Source: Glycomyces amatae
Lineage (GTDB): Bacteria; Actinomycetota; Actinomycetes; Mycobacteriales; Micromonosporaceae
DNA length: 64,000 bases
Assembly: GCF_020991375.1 (NCBI RefSeq)
Contig: NZ_JAJLQZ010000011.1
Location: 62,001-126,000 of the forward strand
Direction of reading: 5' to 3'
Below, piece after piece: positions 52,363 to 60,508 of this stretch (position 1 is the stretch's first letter; each line of letters begins with the position of its first letter). A program made the position numbers and the translations under genes. A model generated the notes under the pieces. That model saw only the letters and a program-made list of their open reading frames with translations, was not told the origin of the DNA and did no database searches.

Positions 52363-53399
52363 CCGTTCCGGTCAACCGGCAGTGGATTCTGACCGCGCGC
52401 CCGCGGGGCCCGGTCGACGAGGGCTGCTTCGAGCTGCGCACCGGCCCCGTGCCCGAGCCCGGGCCGGGCGAGGCCCTGGTGCGGGTGGTGTGGCTCGGGT
52501 TCGACCCGACGCAGCGCGGCTGGCTCAACGAGGGCGACAACTACCTCGACCCGGTGCCCCTCGGCGAGGTCATGCGCGGCAGCGGCGTCGGCAGGGTCGT
52601 CGCCTCCCGCAATCCCGGACTCGCGGTGGGCGACTGGGTCGCGGGCATGGTCGGCTGGCAGGACTACGCGATCGCCGCCGAGGACGGCCTCTTCGGACTC
52701 AACCGCGTGCCGGACGGGGTGGACCCCAAGGCGATGCTCGGCGTCTTCGGCTCGACCGGGCTGACCGCCTACTTCGGCATGGTCGACATAGGACGGCCGC
52801 GCGAGGGCGAGACGGTGTTCGTCACGGGCGCGGCCGGGGCCACCGGCTCCGTCGCGGGCCAGATCGCCAAGCTGCTGGGGTGCAAGGTGATCGGCTCGGC
52901 GGGCGGGCCCGCGAAGTGCGAGTGGGCCGTCGGGACCGCCGGGTTCGACGCCTGCGTCGACTACCGCTCCGAGGACCTGGAGGCGCGCCTGCGGGAGCTC
53001 GCGCCCGGGGGCCTCGACGTGGTCTTCGACGGCGTCGGCGGGGCCGTCCTCGACGCGGCGCTGGCGAACCTGGCGCTGCGCGCCCGGGTCGTGGTGGTCG
53101 GCGGGATCTCCTCGGGCTACGACGGCGGCGAGCCGCCGCCCGGGCCGCGGAACTACCTCCGGCTGGGGATCAGGCGGGCCCGCATGGAGGGCTTCGTCTT
53201 CCTCGACTACCTGGAGCGCTTCCCCGAGGCGTTCGGGCGGCTCGGCGAGTGGGTCGGCAGCGGTCGGCTGGTCTACGCCGAGGACGTCCGCGAGGGGCTG
53301 GAGCGGGCGCCCGCGGTGCTGCGGGGCCTGTTCGAGGGCGGCAACCTCGGCAAGCAGCTGCTGCGCGTCGCCGACCCCGAGGCGGTCGGCGCCGCTTGA
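52359..53399 (+). CDS. NADP-dependent medium-chain oxidoreductase (CurA/leukotriene-B4-dehydrogenase type)
   Basis: A 346-aa zinc-free MDR enzyme. VNRQWILTARPRGPVDEGCF at the start and the cofactor motif FVTGAAGATGSVAGQIAKL mark the CurA/PTGR group that reduces alpha,beta-unsaturated carbonyls with NADPH. Start overlaps the TetR stop by four bases. A detoxification role under TetR control is the likeliest. Confidence 0.9.
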   Translation: MTVPVNRQWILTARPRGPVDEGCFELRTGPVPEPGPGEALVRVVWLGFDPTQRGWLNEGDNYLDPVPLGEVMRGSGVGRVVASRNPGLAVGDWVAGMVGWQDYAIAAEDGLFGLNRVPDGVDPKAMLGVFGSTGLTAYFGMVDIGRPREGETVFVTGAAGATGSVAGQIAKLLGCKVIGSAGGPAKCEWAVGTAGFDACVDYRSEDLEARLRELAPGGLDVVFDGVGGAVLDAALANLALRARVVVVGGISSGYDGGEPPPGPRNYLRLGIRRARMEGFVFLDYLERFPEAFGRLGEWVGSGRLVYAEDVREGLERAPAVLRGLFEGGNLGKQLLRVADPEAVGAA

Positions 53400-53482
53400 G
53401 AAGCGGCCCCCGGAGGACCCCGCCCCCGCCGCTTTCGGTCTAATCTGGAGGCTTCCGGCAGCTTCGAGAGTGGAGTCCCCCC

Positions 53483-54436
53483 ATGAGAGCCGTGATCCAG
53501 GACCGGTACGGAACCGCCGAGGTCATCGGGGTCGACGACGTCCCCAGACCGGTCCCGGCGGACGACGAGGTCCTGATCGAGGTCCGCGCCGCCTCCCTCA
53601 ACGGCTCGGACCGCGAGAACCTCGCGGGGAGCCCCTTCTACGCGCGCCTGAACGGGCTGCGGCGCCCGCGCAACCCCGTGCCCGGCTCGGACGTCGCCGG
53701 GGTCGTCGCGGCGGCGGGGCGGTCGGTCACCGAGTACGCCGAGGGCGACGAGGTGTTCGGGGAGCTGGCCGGGTACCGGGGCGGGCTCGCGGAGTACGTC
53801 GCGACCCCGCCGCGGCTGCTGGCCCGCAAGCCGCCGTCGCTGTCCTTCGCGGAGGCCGCCGCGATCCCGCAGGCGGGGTGCATCGCCTACCGGGCGACGC
53901 GGGGCGTGCGCCCCGGCGACCGGGTGCTGGTCAACGGCGCGGGAGGCGCGGGCGGGTCGCTCGTCGTCGCGCTCGCCAAGCACCTCGGCGCCGCGGTGAC
54001 GGCCGTCGACCGCGCCGACAAGGCGGACCACCTGCGGGGCGCGGGCGCCGACGACGTGGTCGACTTCGCGTCCGAGGACTGGGCGGACCACCGCGACCGC
54101 TACGACCGGATCGTGGACCTCGTGGCGCACCGCTCGCCGTACCGGGTGCACCGGGCGCTGCGCGCGGGCGGGTCGTACCTCATGGTCGGGGGGCGCACGC
54201 GGATGCTGCTGGCGACGGCCGCCGCGGGGTGGTCGGCCGGCGGCTCCGGCAAGCGCGTCAAGGTGCTGGTGGTGCCGCAGTCGCGCGCCGACCTGGAGGC
54301 GGTCGCGGCGCTGGTGGTCGACGGCGCGGTCGCGCCCGTGCTCGACCGGGCCTACTCGCTGGAGCAGGCCCCGGCGGCCTTCGCGCGGCTGGCCGCCGAG
54401 GACCACTTGGGGAAGATCGTCGTCCACGTGCCGTAG
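53483..54436 (+). CDS. Quinone-oxidoreductase-like MDR protein
   Basis: A 317-aa zinc-free MDR reductase: AASLNGSDRENLAGSPFY, PGSDVAGVV and the cofactor motif VNGAGGAGGSLVVALAKHLG. Probably an NADPH:quinone or enone reductase. It follows the CurA-like gene by 83 bp; GAGTGGAG lies shortly before the ATG. It may be a separate transcript. A perfect 12-bp hairpin follows. Confidence 0.88.
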   Translation: MRAVIQDRYGTAEVIGVDDVPRPVPADDEVLIEVRAASLNGSDRENLAGSPFYARLNGLRRPRNPVPGSDVAGVVAAAGRSVTEYAEGDEVFGELAGYRGGLAEYVATPPRLLARKPPSLSFAEAAAIPQAGCIAYRATRGVRPGDRVLVNGAGGAGGSLVVALAKHLGAAVTAVDRADKADHLRGAGADDVVDFASEDWADHRDRYDRIVDLVAHRSPYRVHRALRAGGSYLMVGGRTRMLLATAAAGWSAGGSGKRVKVLVVPQSRADLEAVAALVVDGAVAPVLDRAYSLEQAPAAFARLAAEDHLGKIVVHVP

Positions 54437-54449
54437 CTCGGAGGACGCC

Positions 54450-54481
54450 CACCGGACCGGCACTGGGCCGCCGGTCCGGTG
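54450..54481. terminator. Bidirectional terminator hairpin
   Basis: CACCGGACCGGC (54450-54461) and GCCGGTCCGGTG (54470-54481), perfect 12-bp stem, 8-base loop, between convergent genes. Confidence 0.7.
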
Positions 54482-54497
54482 AGCCCGGTGGGGCGGC

Positions 54498-54797
54498 CTA
54501 GAGCCAGGACCAGCCGTCGGGGTCGGTCGAGCCGTCGGCGGACCAGATGTAGGCCCAGGTGTCGGGGTTCGCCGAGGCCTCGGCGGACCAGATGACGAGC
54601 CAGGTGTCGGGGTCGGTCGAGGCCGTGCCGGTATTCAGCCAGGACCAGCCGTCGGGGTCCGTCGCGGCCGTGTCGGTGCTGAGCCAGGACCAGCCGTCCG
54701 TTTCGGAGGCCGATGCCGCCGAGGCGAGGCCGAGCGCGGCCATGGCGCCGGCCGCCGCCGCGACGCCCGTGCGGACGAGGAGCTGCTTCGTGGTCAT
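54498..54797 (-). CDS. Small secreted Trp-rich tandem-repeat protein, unknown family
   Basis: A 99-aa protein I cannot assign. A signal peptide (1-30, ending ASA) is followed only by repeats of about 15 residues: 32-45, 46-60, 61-75, 76-90 and a partial 91-99 that ends the protein. The unit is (T/A)(D/N)PD(G/T)W, then SWL or an aromatic/aliphatic patch with another W (DPDGWSWL, DPDTWLVIW, NPDTWAYIW). Nearly every repeat has two Trp, and there are no Cys. GGAGG lies four bases before the ATG. It could be a surface or envelope peptide, a sugar-binding stack or a processed peptide; no modifying enzyme is adjacent. Confidence 0.72.
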   Translation of the reverse strand: MTTKQLLVRTGVAAAAGAMAALGLASAASASETDGWSWLSTDTAATDPDGWSWLNTGTASTDPDTWLVIWSAEASANPDTWAYIWSADGSTDPDGWSWL

Positions 54798-54911
54798 GAA
54801 TCCTCCGTTGCGTCTGCCGCGCTCGCGCCATAAGGGACCGAGCACGGGTTCGATGCTTCCTCTGCGGAGGTTATGCGCGGATCAGAAGGGCCGCAATCGA
54901 AGACAAGCGGT

Positions 54912-55388
54912 TCACAAGGGGACGGCAATCGGACGGGTCCGTCGGCTCCGGCGGAAGCGGCGGCTGCACCAGGGCGCGAGCTGGGCGACGCCCCAGGGGA
55001 CCTCCAGGGCGAGCAGCGCCCACAGCAGCTCCGGTCCGCCGTGCGCGAGCGCGTAGGCGAACCAGGCCGAGAACAGCAGCCGGGCCGCGCCGTCGAAGAG
55101 GCCGTGGACCCGCTGCGGCCGGACGAGCCGCAGCAGCGCCCAGACGGTGACCACCGAGCCCATGAGGTTGGCGTACAGCAGCTGCGTCGGGTTCGCCTCG
55201 TGGAGGGGGCTGAGGCCGAGCGCCCCGCTGGCGGCGTTCGCGGCCCCGTGGAGGAGCGCGTACGTCCACGGGGTCGCGAAGCCGATCGTGACCGCGAGGT
55301 CGTACCAGGCGCTCGAGCGCACGAGCCGGAGGTAGGCGGGGCTGTCGGACTCGGCGGCGGGGCGGGGGCGGGGCGGCGACTCGATCAC
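54912..55388 (-). CDS. Small membrane protein, target of the divergent MerR regulator
   Basis: A 158-aa protein with about four hydrophobic segments (about 25-130) and a basic tail (SRRFRRSRRTRP). Not recognised; SSAWYDLAVTIGFATPWTYA begins the conserved-looking part. The GTG start at 55388 has ACGGAG upstream. A minus-strand promoter with the long spacer of MerR-activated genes faces this gene, so it is the likely target of the divergent regulator. Confidence 0.7.
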   Translation of the reverse strand: MIESPPRPRPAAESDSPAYLRLVRSSAWYDLAVTIGFATPWTYALLHGAANAASGALGLSPLHEANPTQLLYANLMGSVVTVWALLRLVRPQRVHGLFDGAARLLFSAWFAYALAHGGPELLWALLALEVPWGVAQLAPWCSRRFRRSRRTRPIAVPL

Positions 55389-55423
55389 GGGGGACTCCGT
55401 TCGTGCGGGTGGCGGGACGGCCT

Positions 55424-55455
55424 ACCGTAAACAGTGGAGTGCGCTCCAGGGTCAA
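55424..55455 (-). promoter_or_regulatory. MerR-type promoter with long spacer and operator
   Basis: On the minus strand TTGACC (55455-55450) and TACGGT (55429-55424, or TTACGG one base earlier) are 19-20 bp apart. The spacer holds TGGAG-cgca-CTCCA, a dyad. Overlong spacers with a dyad are the mark of MerR activation by DNA untwisting. Confidence 0.6.
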
Positions 55456-55478
55456 GTCGAGGAATGCGGGGAGGGGCC

Positions 55479-55862
55479 GTGCGCATCGGAGAGCTGTCGG
55501 AGCGGTCGGGTCTGAGCAGGGACGCCATCAGGTTCTACGAGAAGGTGGGGTTGGTCGAATCACACCGCTCCCCCAACGGCTACCGGGACTTCCCGCCGGA
55601 GGCGCCGGCGTGGCTCGCCTATGTGCGGACCGCGCAGCGGCTCGGGTTCACGCTGGCCGAGATCGCCGGGCACGGCAGGGCGCTGCGCGAGGCGCCCGAC
55701 TCGGCCGAGGCGCTGTCGGCGCTGTTCGCCGAGAAGATCGCGATCGTGGACGCGAAGATGGCCGAGCTCGCCGCGCTGCGGTCGGAGCTGGCCGAGCGCG
55801 CCGGGACCGGCTGCCCCCTCCGGCCGGACGGGGCCGGGCGGCCGGGAGGGGCCCGCGCCTGA
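55479..55862 (+). CDS. MerR-family regulator
   Basis: A 127-aa MerR protein: HTH RIGELSERSGLSRDAIRFYE at the start, GLVESHRSPNGYRDF wing and a dimerisation helix (SALFAEKIAIVDAKMAELAAL). A single C-terminal Cys (TGCPL) is present, too few for a metal pair. GTG 55479 puts the HTH at once; an ATG 15 bases upstream is in frame. Divergent from the membrane-protein gene it probably activates. Confidence 0.87.
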   Translation: MRIGELSERSGLSRDAIRFYEKVGLVESHRSPNGYRDFPPEAPAWLAYVRTAQRLGFTLAEIAGHGRALREAPDSAEALSALFAEKIAIVDAKMAELAALRSELAERAGTGCPLRPDGAGRPGGARA

Positions 55863-55894
55863 GATCCGCCGCAACGGATCCCAGGCGAGGAGCG

Positions 55895-57484
55895 CTAGCA
55901 GCCGAAGTCGAGTTCCACCGGCGAACCGGAGGCGACGAAGCCGAAGACCTCGCGGCTCTGGCCCGCCTCGATGCGGGCGTTCCAGCCCGCGTCCGAGGCG
56001 GTCACCGTGGAACCGGACTGCGACCACTCGGCGTTCCAGGCGCTCTCGATCCGCTGCCCGCCGGGCCAGGTCCAGTCCACGTTCCAGCCGTCGACGGCCT
56101 GGCTTCCGGCGGTGAGGGTGACGGTGCCCTGCCAGCCCGAGCCCCACTCGTTGGTCACCTCGACGCGGCCCTGGCAGGCGCCGGTGCCGCCGTCGTCCCC
56201 GCCGCCGTCGTCACCGCCGCCTTGGCCGGTCACGAAGGTGGTGATGCTGCGGGCGGGGAGGGAGGCGGTGAAGGAGCCGTTCGCGACGCCGATCGCGTTC
56301 TGGGCCTGGAGGTTCCGGCTCGCGTCGGTCAGCCAGGGGGACACGCTGGAGGCGGTGTGGTCCCTGATCGTGAACTGCTGCTGCACGGTCGAGGCGCCCT
56401 TGTTGACCGCCACGATGACCACTTCGGAACCGGATTTGAACGCCGAGGTGTACAGGTTCGACTGCGGGTTCTTCGTGGCCTCGATCCGCTTGTCGCCGGG
56501 GCGGACGAACTTGGAGAAGTGCGCCATGTTCGCCCCGCGCTTGCTCATCTGGCCGTCCTCGCGCATCGGGCCGTAGCTGCGGCGGATGTACCACCAGATG
56601 TAGGCCTGGAACTGGCCGTCGACCAGGGCCCGGTGGACGTGCTCGCCGACGTCGAGGGCCTGGGGCCACAGGTCGCCCGAGTCGGAGCTGTTCGGGTAGT
56701 AGACCTCGGTCATCCACAGCTCCTTGCCCGCGCCGCGCTGCTGGAAGAGCGGGTAGGGGAAGTCGGCGGGCTGCGTGCCGTAGAGGTGGGCGCCCAGGAC
56801 GTCCGTGTTCGCGAGCGCCTGCGCGTCGTTCAGGATCGGGTCGGACATGTTCTTGCGGTACTGGAAGGACTCCGGGGCGATGACCCTGGTGCCGATCGAG
56901 CCGGCGTTCTCCTTGAGGAACCGCACGATCTCGGCGGCGGTCCACGCCGTCCAGTCGTGCGCGTAGTCGGGCTCGTTCTGCACCGAGATCGCGTACAGGT
57001 CGACCCCGTTGCCGGCCATGAAGTCGTTGAAGTCGTTCAGGTGCTGCGCGTAGGCGGCGTACTGGTCGTAGCGCAGGCGCCTGCCGCCCGAGAAGGTCTC
57101 GGTCATGGAGGCGGGCGGGTTCCACGGCGAGGCGATGACCTTGGCACCGTGCTCGATCGCGCGCCGGGCGGTGGCGACCTCGCCGCTCCAGGCGTTCCGG
57201 TCCTCGTGGACGGGGATGCGCAGGATCGAGAAGCCGAGCTGCCCGGCGCCGTTGCCGAACGCCGTGTCGCGCTGGGCGGCGGTCAGGTCCGAGATCCAGG
57301 CGGTGTGGTTCATGCCGCCGAAGCCCTGGATGGTCTGGCGTTCCGCGGCGGGGTCGACGACCACCGCGGTCTGGGCGGCGGCGGGGGTCGCGACGGCGAG
57401 GACCGGCAGGGCCCCCAGCGTCAGCAGCGACCGGCGGCGCAGCCGCGCCGATCGGTCCTCGGGTTCGTTGCGTTGCGAAGTCAT
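55895..57484 (-). CDS. Secreted GH30 xylanase (glucuronoxylanase-like) with CBM2
   Basis: A 529-aa exported enzyme. RRRSLLTLGALPVLAVATPA is a Tat-like signal. The GH30 barrel and its side beta-structure run from about 40 to 420, with acid/base E171 in SVQNEPDY and nucleophile E260 in WMTEVYY. A Gly/Asp linker follows, then a CBM2 (about 435-529) starting at C in GACQGRVEVTNEWGSGWQGT and closing at the final Cys. GH30 subfamily 8 enzymes cut xylan at glucuronic acid branches, which fits the manD gene elsewhere in the window. GAGGAC is a few bases before the ATG. Anchoring is absent, unlike the GH10 enzyme. Confidence 0.9.
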   Translation of the reverse strand: MTSQRNEPEDRSARLRRRSLLTLGALPVLAVATPAAAQTAVVVDPAAERQTIQGFGGMNHTAWISDLTAAQRDTAFGNGAGQLGFSILRIPVHEDRNAWSGEVATARRAIEHGAKVIASPWNPPASMTETFSGGRRLRYDQYAAYAQHLNDFNDFMAGNGVDLYAISVQNEPDYAHDWTAWTAAEIVRFLKENAGSIGTRVIAPESFQYRKNMSDPILNDAQALANTDVLGAHLYGTQPADFPYPLFQQRGAGKELWMTEVYYPNSSDSGDLWPQALDVGEHVHRALVDGQFQAYIWWYIRRSYGPMREDGQMSKRGANMAHFSKFVRPGDKRIEATKNPQSNLYTSAFKSGSEVVIVAVNKGASTVQQQFTIRDHTASSVSPWLTDASRNLQAQNAIGVANGSFTASLPARSITTFVTGQGGGDDGGGDDGGTGACQGRVEVTNEWGSGWQGTVTLTAGSQAVDGWNVDWTWPGGQRIESAWNAEWSQSGSTVTASDAGWNARIEAGQSREVFGFVASGSPVELDFGC

Positions 57485-57784
57485 GGTCCGTCCTCGTCGT
57501 GTAGCCGGTCCGATGGAGGCGCACCACGGACCGGGAGGCACGGCGGCCTTCCGGCACGTCCGCTCGGTGCTGGGACGAGCGGCACCCCATCGCATCGATA
57601 TTGATCGATTCAAGCAGTGTCGCAGAAACGATCGGCGAAGGCAAGGACCGTTTCGTGGAGTCGACTCCGCGTCGGCGCGACACCGATCGCTTGTGGTGTC
57701 AGGGCCGAAATCCTGGGGCAGTCGGCTCGGCGTCGGCGCGGCACCGATCCCGTGGGATACGCCCTGCGCGGTTTCGGGTCGGCG
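57485..57784. other. Non-coding stretch with repeats upstream of the GH30 gene
   Basis: No gene here. ATCGATATTGATCGAT (57594-57609), two ATCGAT palindromes four bases apart, lies 110 bp upstream of GH30 and may be an operator. A 22-bp imperfect direct repeat beginning GCGTCGGCGCG is at 57669-57690 and 57730-57751 (20 of 22 identical). Confidence 0.45.
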
Positions 57785-59065
57785 TCACGCGGGCGGGGCG
57801 GTGCTGCCGCGGACGACCAGCGTCGTCATCAGCTCGATGCGGGACTGGGCGACCGCCTCGCCTTCGGCCAGGGCGAGGACGAGGCCCGCGGCGGTCGCGC
57901 CGAGCTCCCGGAAGGGCTGGTGCACGGTGGTCAGGGGCGGCCCCGTCCACCGGGCGTGCGAGATGTCGTCGAAGCCGACCACCGAGAGGTCCGCCGGGAT
58001 GCGGAGCCCGGCCAGCCGGGCGGCCTCGTAGACGCCGAAGGCCTGGAGGTCGTTGCCGCAGAGCACGGCGGTCGGCGGGTCGGGCAGGCGCAGGAGCTCC
58101 CGCCCGAACTCGAGGCCGTCCTCGAAGGAGAAGTCCGCGCCGCTGCGGACGAGGGCGTCGCCGATCGGCGCCCCCGCGGCGGCCGCGGCGGCGCGGGCGC
58201 CTTCGAGCCGCTGCGCCGCGCTGATCCGCTCCAGCGGCCCGGTGACCACCGCGATCCGCCGGTGCCCCAGCTCCAGCACGTGCCGGGCCGCGGCGACCCC
58301 GCCGTGCCGGTTGGCGGAGGCGACCGAGGGGACCGGGTGCAGCGACTCGCCGACCGGGTCCAGGACCACCATCGGCATCCCGCCCGCGCTGAGCAGGCCG
58401 TGCTGCTCGGGCGTGAACCCCATGTGGGCGATTACCACGCCGGTGGGGCGGCCGGCCAGCAGGTGCTCGGCCCAGCCGAGGCCCGCGGACTCCTCCTCCT
58501 GCACGTCGGTGAAGCCGACCGAGAGGCCGTGCTCGACGGCGACGCGCTTGGCGCCCCGCATGATCTCGACGGCCGGGTACCCCTGCATGCCGTAGAAGAC
58601 CAGCTCGACGCAGGCGGCCCGGGCGACCCTGTCGGGGCGCTGGTAGCCCTCGTCGCGCAGGAGCCGCTGGACCCGCCGCCGGGTCTCGGGCGCGACCCCC
58701 GCGCGCCCGTTGAGCACCTTCGAGACCGTGGGGGCCGAGACCCCGGCGAGCCGCGCGATCGCGGCCATCGTCAACCGGCCGCCGTCACGGCCGGGAGGCG
58801 GGGACGGCGGGGATCCGTCTCCTGTGGAGCCGTCCGGGCGGCGCGGGGCGGGCGCCCGGCGCCGGGCCGCGGCCTCGCCGAGCAGCCGGTCGCGCACGCG
58901 CTCGGCCTCCCGCTCGGCCCCGGGTCCGGCGGGGACCGTCTCGACCAGGTACCGGCGCTTGCGGGTGCCGGGGTCGATCCCGAGGTACACGCGCACCCGC
59001 AGCGACCCGCTCGGGAGCCGCTCGATCTCACCGCGCGCCCGCCGCGGCCCGCCACTGCTCGACAT
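57785..59065 (-). CDS. LacI-family regulator with integrase arm-like N-terminal domain
   Basis: A 426-aa regulator with an unusual build. Residues about 14-70 (IERLPSGSLRVRVYLGIDP, then KRRYLVETVPAGPGA) look like the arm-type DNA-binding domain of tyrosine integrases. A Pro/Arg-rich linker (70-98) leads to a normal LacI HTH (about 99-145; MAAIARLAGVSAPTVSKVL) and a sugar-binding sensor domain. An internal ATG at residue 100 could start a plain LacI protein, but the upstream part reads as real protein sequence in frame. Candidates for its target are GH30 downstream and the hydroxyacid oxidase operon opposite, whose promoter has a LacI-type site. Confidence 0.8.
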   Translation of the reverse strand: MSSSGGPRRARGEIERLPSGSLRVRVYLGIDPGTRKRRYLVETVPAGPGAEREAERVRDRLLGEAAARRRAPAPRRPDGSTGDGSPPSPPPGRDGGRLTMAAIARLAGVSAPTVSKVLNGRAGVAPETRRRVQRLLRDEGYQRPDRVARAACVELVFYGMQGYPAVEIMRGAKRVAVEHGLSVGFTDVQEEESAGLGWAEHLLAGRPTGVVIAHMGFTPEQHGLLSAGGMPMVVLDPVGESLHPVPSVASANRHGGVAAARHVLELGHRRIAVVTGPLERISAAQRLEGARAAAAAAGAPIGDALVRSGADFSFEDGLEFGRELLRLPDPPTAVLCGNDLQAFGVYEAARLAGLRIPADLSVVGFDDISHARWTGPPLTTVHQPFRELGATAAGLVLALAEGEAVAQSRIELMTTLVVRGSTAPPA

Positions 59066-59118
59066 GGAGCCACGGTAGCAGCACCGGGTTCGGGAACCGA
59101 GGGACATATGGCTCCATG
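59064..59118. repeat. Inverted repeat at the start of the LacI gene
   Basis: ATGGAGCCA (59064-59072) and TGGCTCCAT (59110-59118), 37 bp apart. The left arm overlaps the start codon of the LacI gene. It may be an autoregulatory site or chance. Confidence 0.35.
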
Positions 59119-59181
59119 AACGGCTCCACGGAGCGATCCGGTACGCGCCCAGCCGAGAGTGGCGGAGGCGGGGGTGGGTCG

Positions 59182-59210
59182 TTGACAAAATTGAAACGTT
59201 TTAATAGACT
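59182..59210 (+). promoter_or_regulatory. Promoter with LacI-type operator in its spacer, upstream of the hydroxyacid oxidase
   Basis: TTGACA (59182-59187), 17 bp, TAGACT (59205-59210). The palindrome-like TTGAAACGTTTTAA (59191-59204, perfect core AAACGTTT) fills the spacer. This is the standard form of a LacI-family operator and would block RNA polymerase completely. Confidence 0.7.
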
Positions 59211-59269
59211 CGCGCCGACCGTCCGCCTTCCTCGAAGCGCCCCGCCCGCCACCTCCGATAGGCCCGCAC

Positions 59270-60508
59270 ATGACCAAGCGACAGCTCCCCCGCCCCAAGG
59301 ACCTCCTGCCCCTGGTGCGCTTCAAGAAGCCCGACTTCAACGGCAAGCGGCGGCGTCTGCGCGCGGCGCTGACGATCGAGGACCTGCGGCGGATCGCCGA
59401 GCGGCGCACCCCGCGGGCCGCGTTCGACTACACCGAGGGCGCCGCCGAGGGCGAGCTGTCGCTCCGGCGGGCCCGCCAGGCGTTCCAGGACATCGAGTTC
59501 CACCCCGCGATCCTGCGCGACGTGTCGGCGGTGGACACCGGCTGGGACGTGCTCGGGAAGCGGTCCGCGCTGCCGTTCGGCATCGCGCCCACCGGGTTCA
59601 CGCGGATGATGCACACCGAGGGCGAGACCGCCGGGGCCGGGGCCGCCGCGGCCGCGGGCATCCCGTTCGCGCTCTCCACCATGGGCACCACGCCGATCGA
59701 GGACGTCGCCGCCGCGGGCGGACCCTCCGGGCGCCACTGGTTCCAGCTGTACATGTGGAAGGACCGCGACCGCTCGATGGCGCTCGTGGAGCGGGCGGCG
59801 GCGGCCGGGTTCGACACGCTCCTGGTCACCGTGGACGTGCCGGTGGCCGGGGCGCGGCTGCGCGACAGGCGCAACGGGTTCGCGATCCCGCCGGCGATCA
59901 CCGCGAAGACCTTCTTCAACATGGCCGCCCGGCCGCACTGGTGGTTCGACATGCTCACCACCGAGCCGCTCTCGTTCGCCTCGCTGAGCCGCTGGTCGGG
60001 CACCGTGGCCGAACTGCTCGACACCATGTTCGACCCCACCGTGGACTACGAGGACCTCGCGTGGATCAAGGAGCAGTGGCCCGGGAGGCTCGTCGTCAAG
60101 GGCGTCCAGACCGTCGCCGACGCCAAGCGCTGCGCCGACCTCGGCGTGGACGCCGTGACGCTGTCCAACCACGGCGGGCGCCAGCTCGACCGCGCCCCGG
60201 TGCCGTTCCACCTGCTCCCCCAGGTCGTCAAGGAGGTCGGGGACGACATCGAGGTGCACCTGGACACCGGCATCATGTCCGGCGCCGACATCGTGGCGGC
60301 CGTGGCCCTCGGCGCGCGGTTCACGATGATCGGCCGGGCGTACCTGTACGGGCTCATGGCCGGGGGCCGCGACGGCGTCGACCGCGCCGTCGCGATCCTC
60401 CGCGAGGAGGTCGAGCGGACCATGCGGCTCCTCGGCGTCGCGGGCCTCGAGGAGCTCGAGCCCGGGCACGTCACCCAGCTGCGGCGGCTGGTGCCGCTGG
60501 ACGCCTGA
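59270..60508 (+). CDS. FMN-dependent alpha-hydroxyacid oxidase/dehydrogenase (LldD/MftD-like)
   Basis: A 412-aa FMN enzyme. [13 protein letters not shown] at the start, [13 protein letters not shown], then [13 protein letters not shown] (catalytic His and substrate Arg) and [11 protein letters not shown] are the family's FMN and active-site motifs. It would oxidise L-lactate, glycolate, mandelate or a similar 2-hydroxyacid. It is controlled by a strong promoter with a LacI-type operator. Its 3' end overlaps the convergent MFS gene by 38 bp. The substrate is probably a sugar-derived acid given LacI control. Confidence 0.9.
   Translation: MTKRQLPRPKDLLPLVRFKKPDFNGKRRRLRAALTIEDLRRIAERRTPRAAFDYTEGAAEGELSLRRARQAFQDIEFHPAILRDVSAVDTGWDVLGKRSALPFGIAPTGFTRMMHTEGETAGAGAAAAAGIPFALSTMGTTPIEDVAAAGGPSGRHWFQLYMWKDRDRSMALVERAAAAGFDTLLVTVDVPVAGARLRDRRNGFAIPPAITAKTFFNMAARPHWWFDMLTTEPLSFASLSRWSGTVAELLDTMFDPTVDYEDLAWIKEQWPGRLVVKGVQTVADAKRCADLGVDAVTLSNHGGRQLDRAPVPFHLLPQVVKEVGDDIEVHLDTGIMSGADIVAAVALGARFTMIGRAYLYGLMAGGRDGVDRAVAILREEVERTMRLLGVAGLEELEPGHVTQLRRLVPLDA

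Noticed and set aside
54498..54700. CRISPR-like repeat array
   Set aside because: The repeated DNA (about 45-bp units) follows codons and varies at synonymous places; there are no spacers. It encodes the Trp-rich protein repeats.
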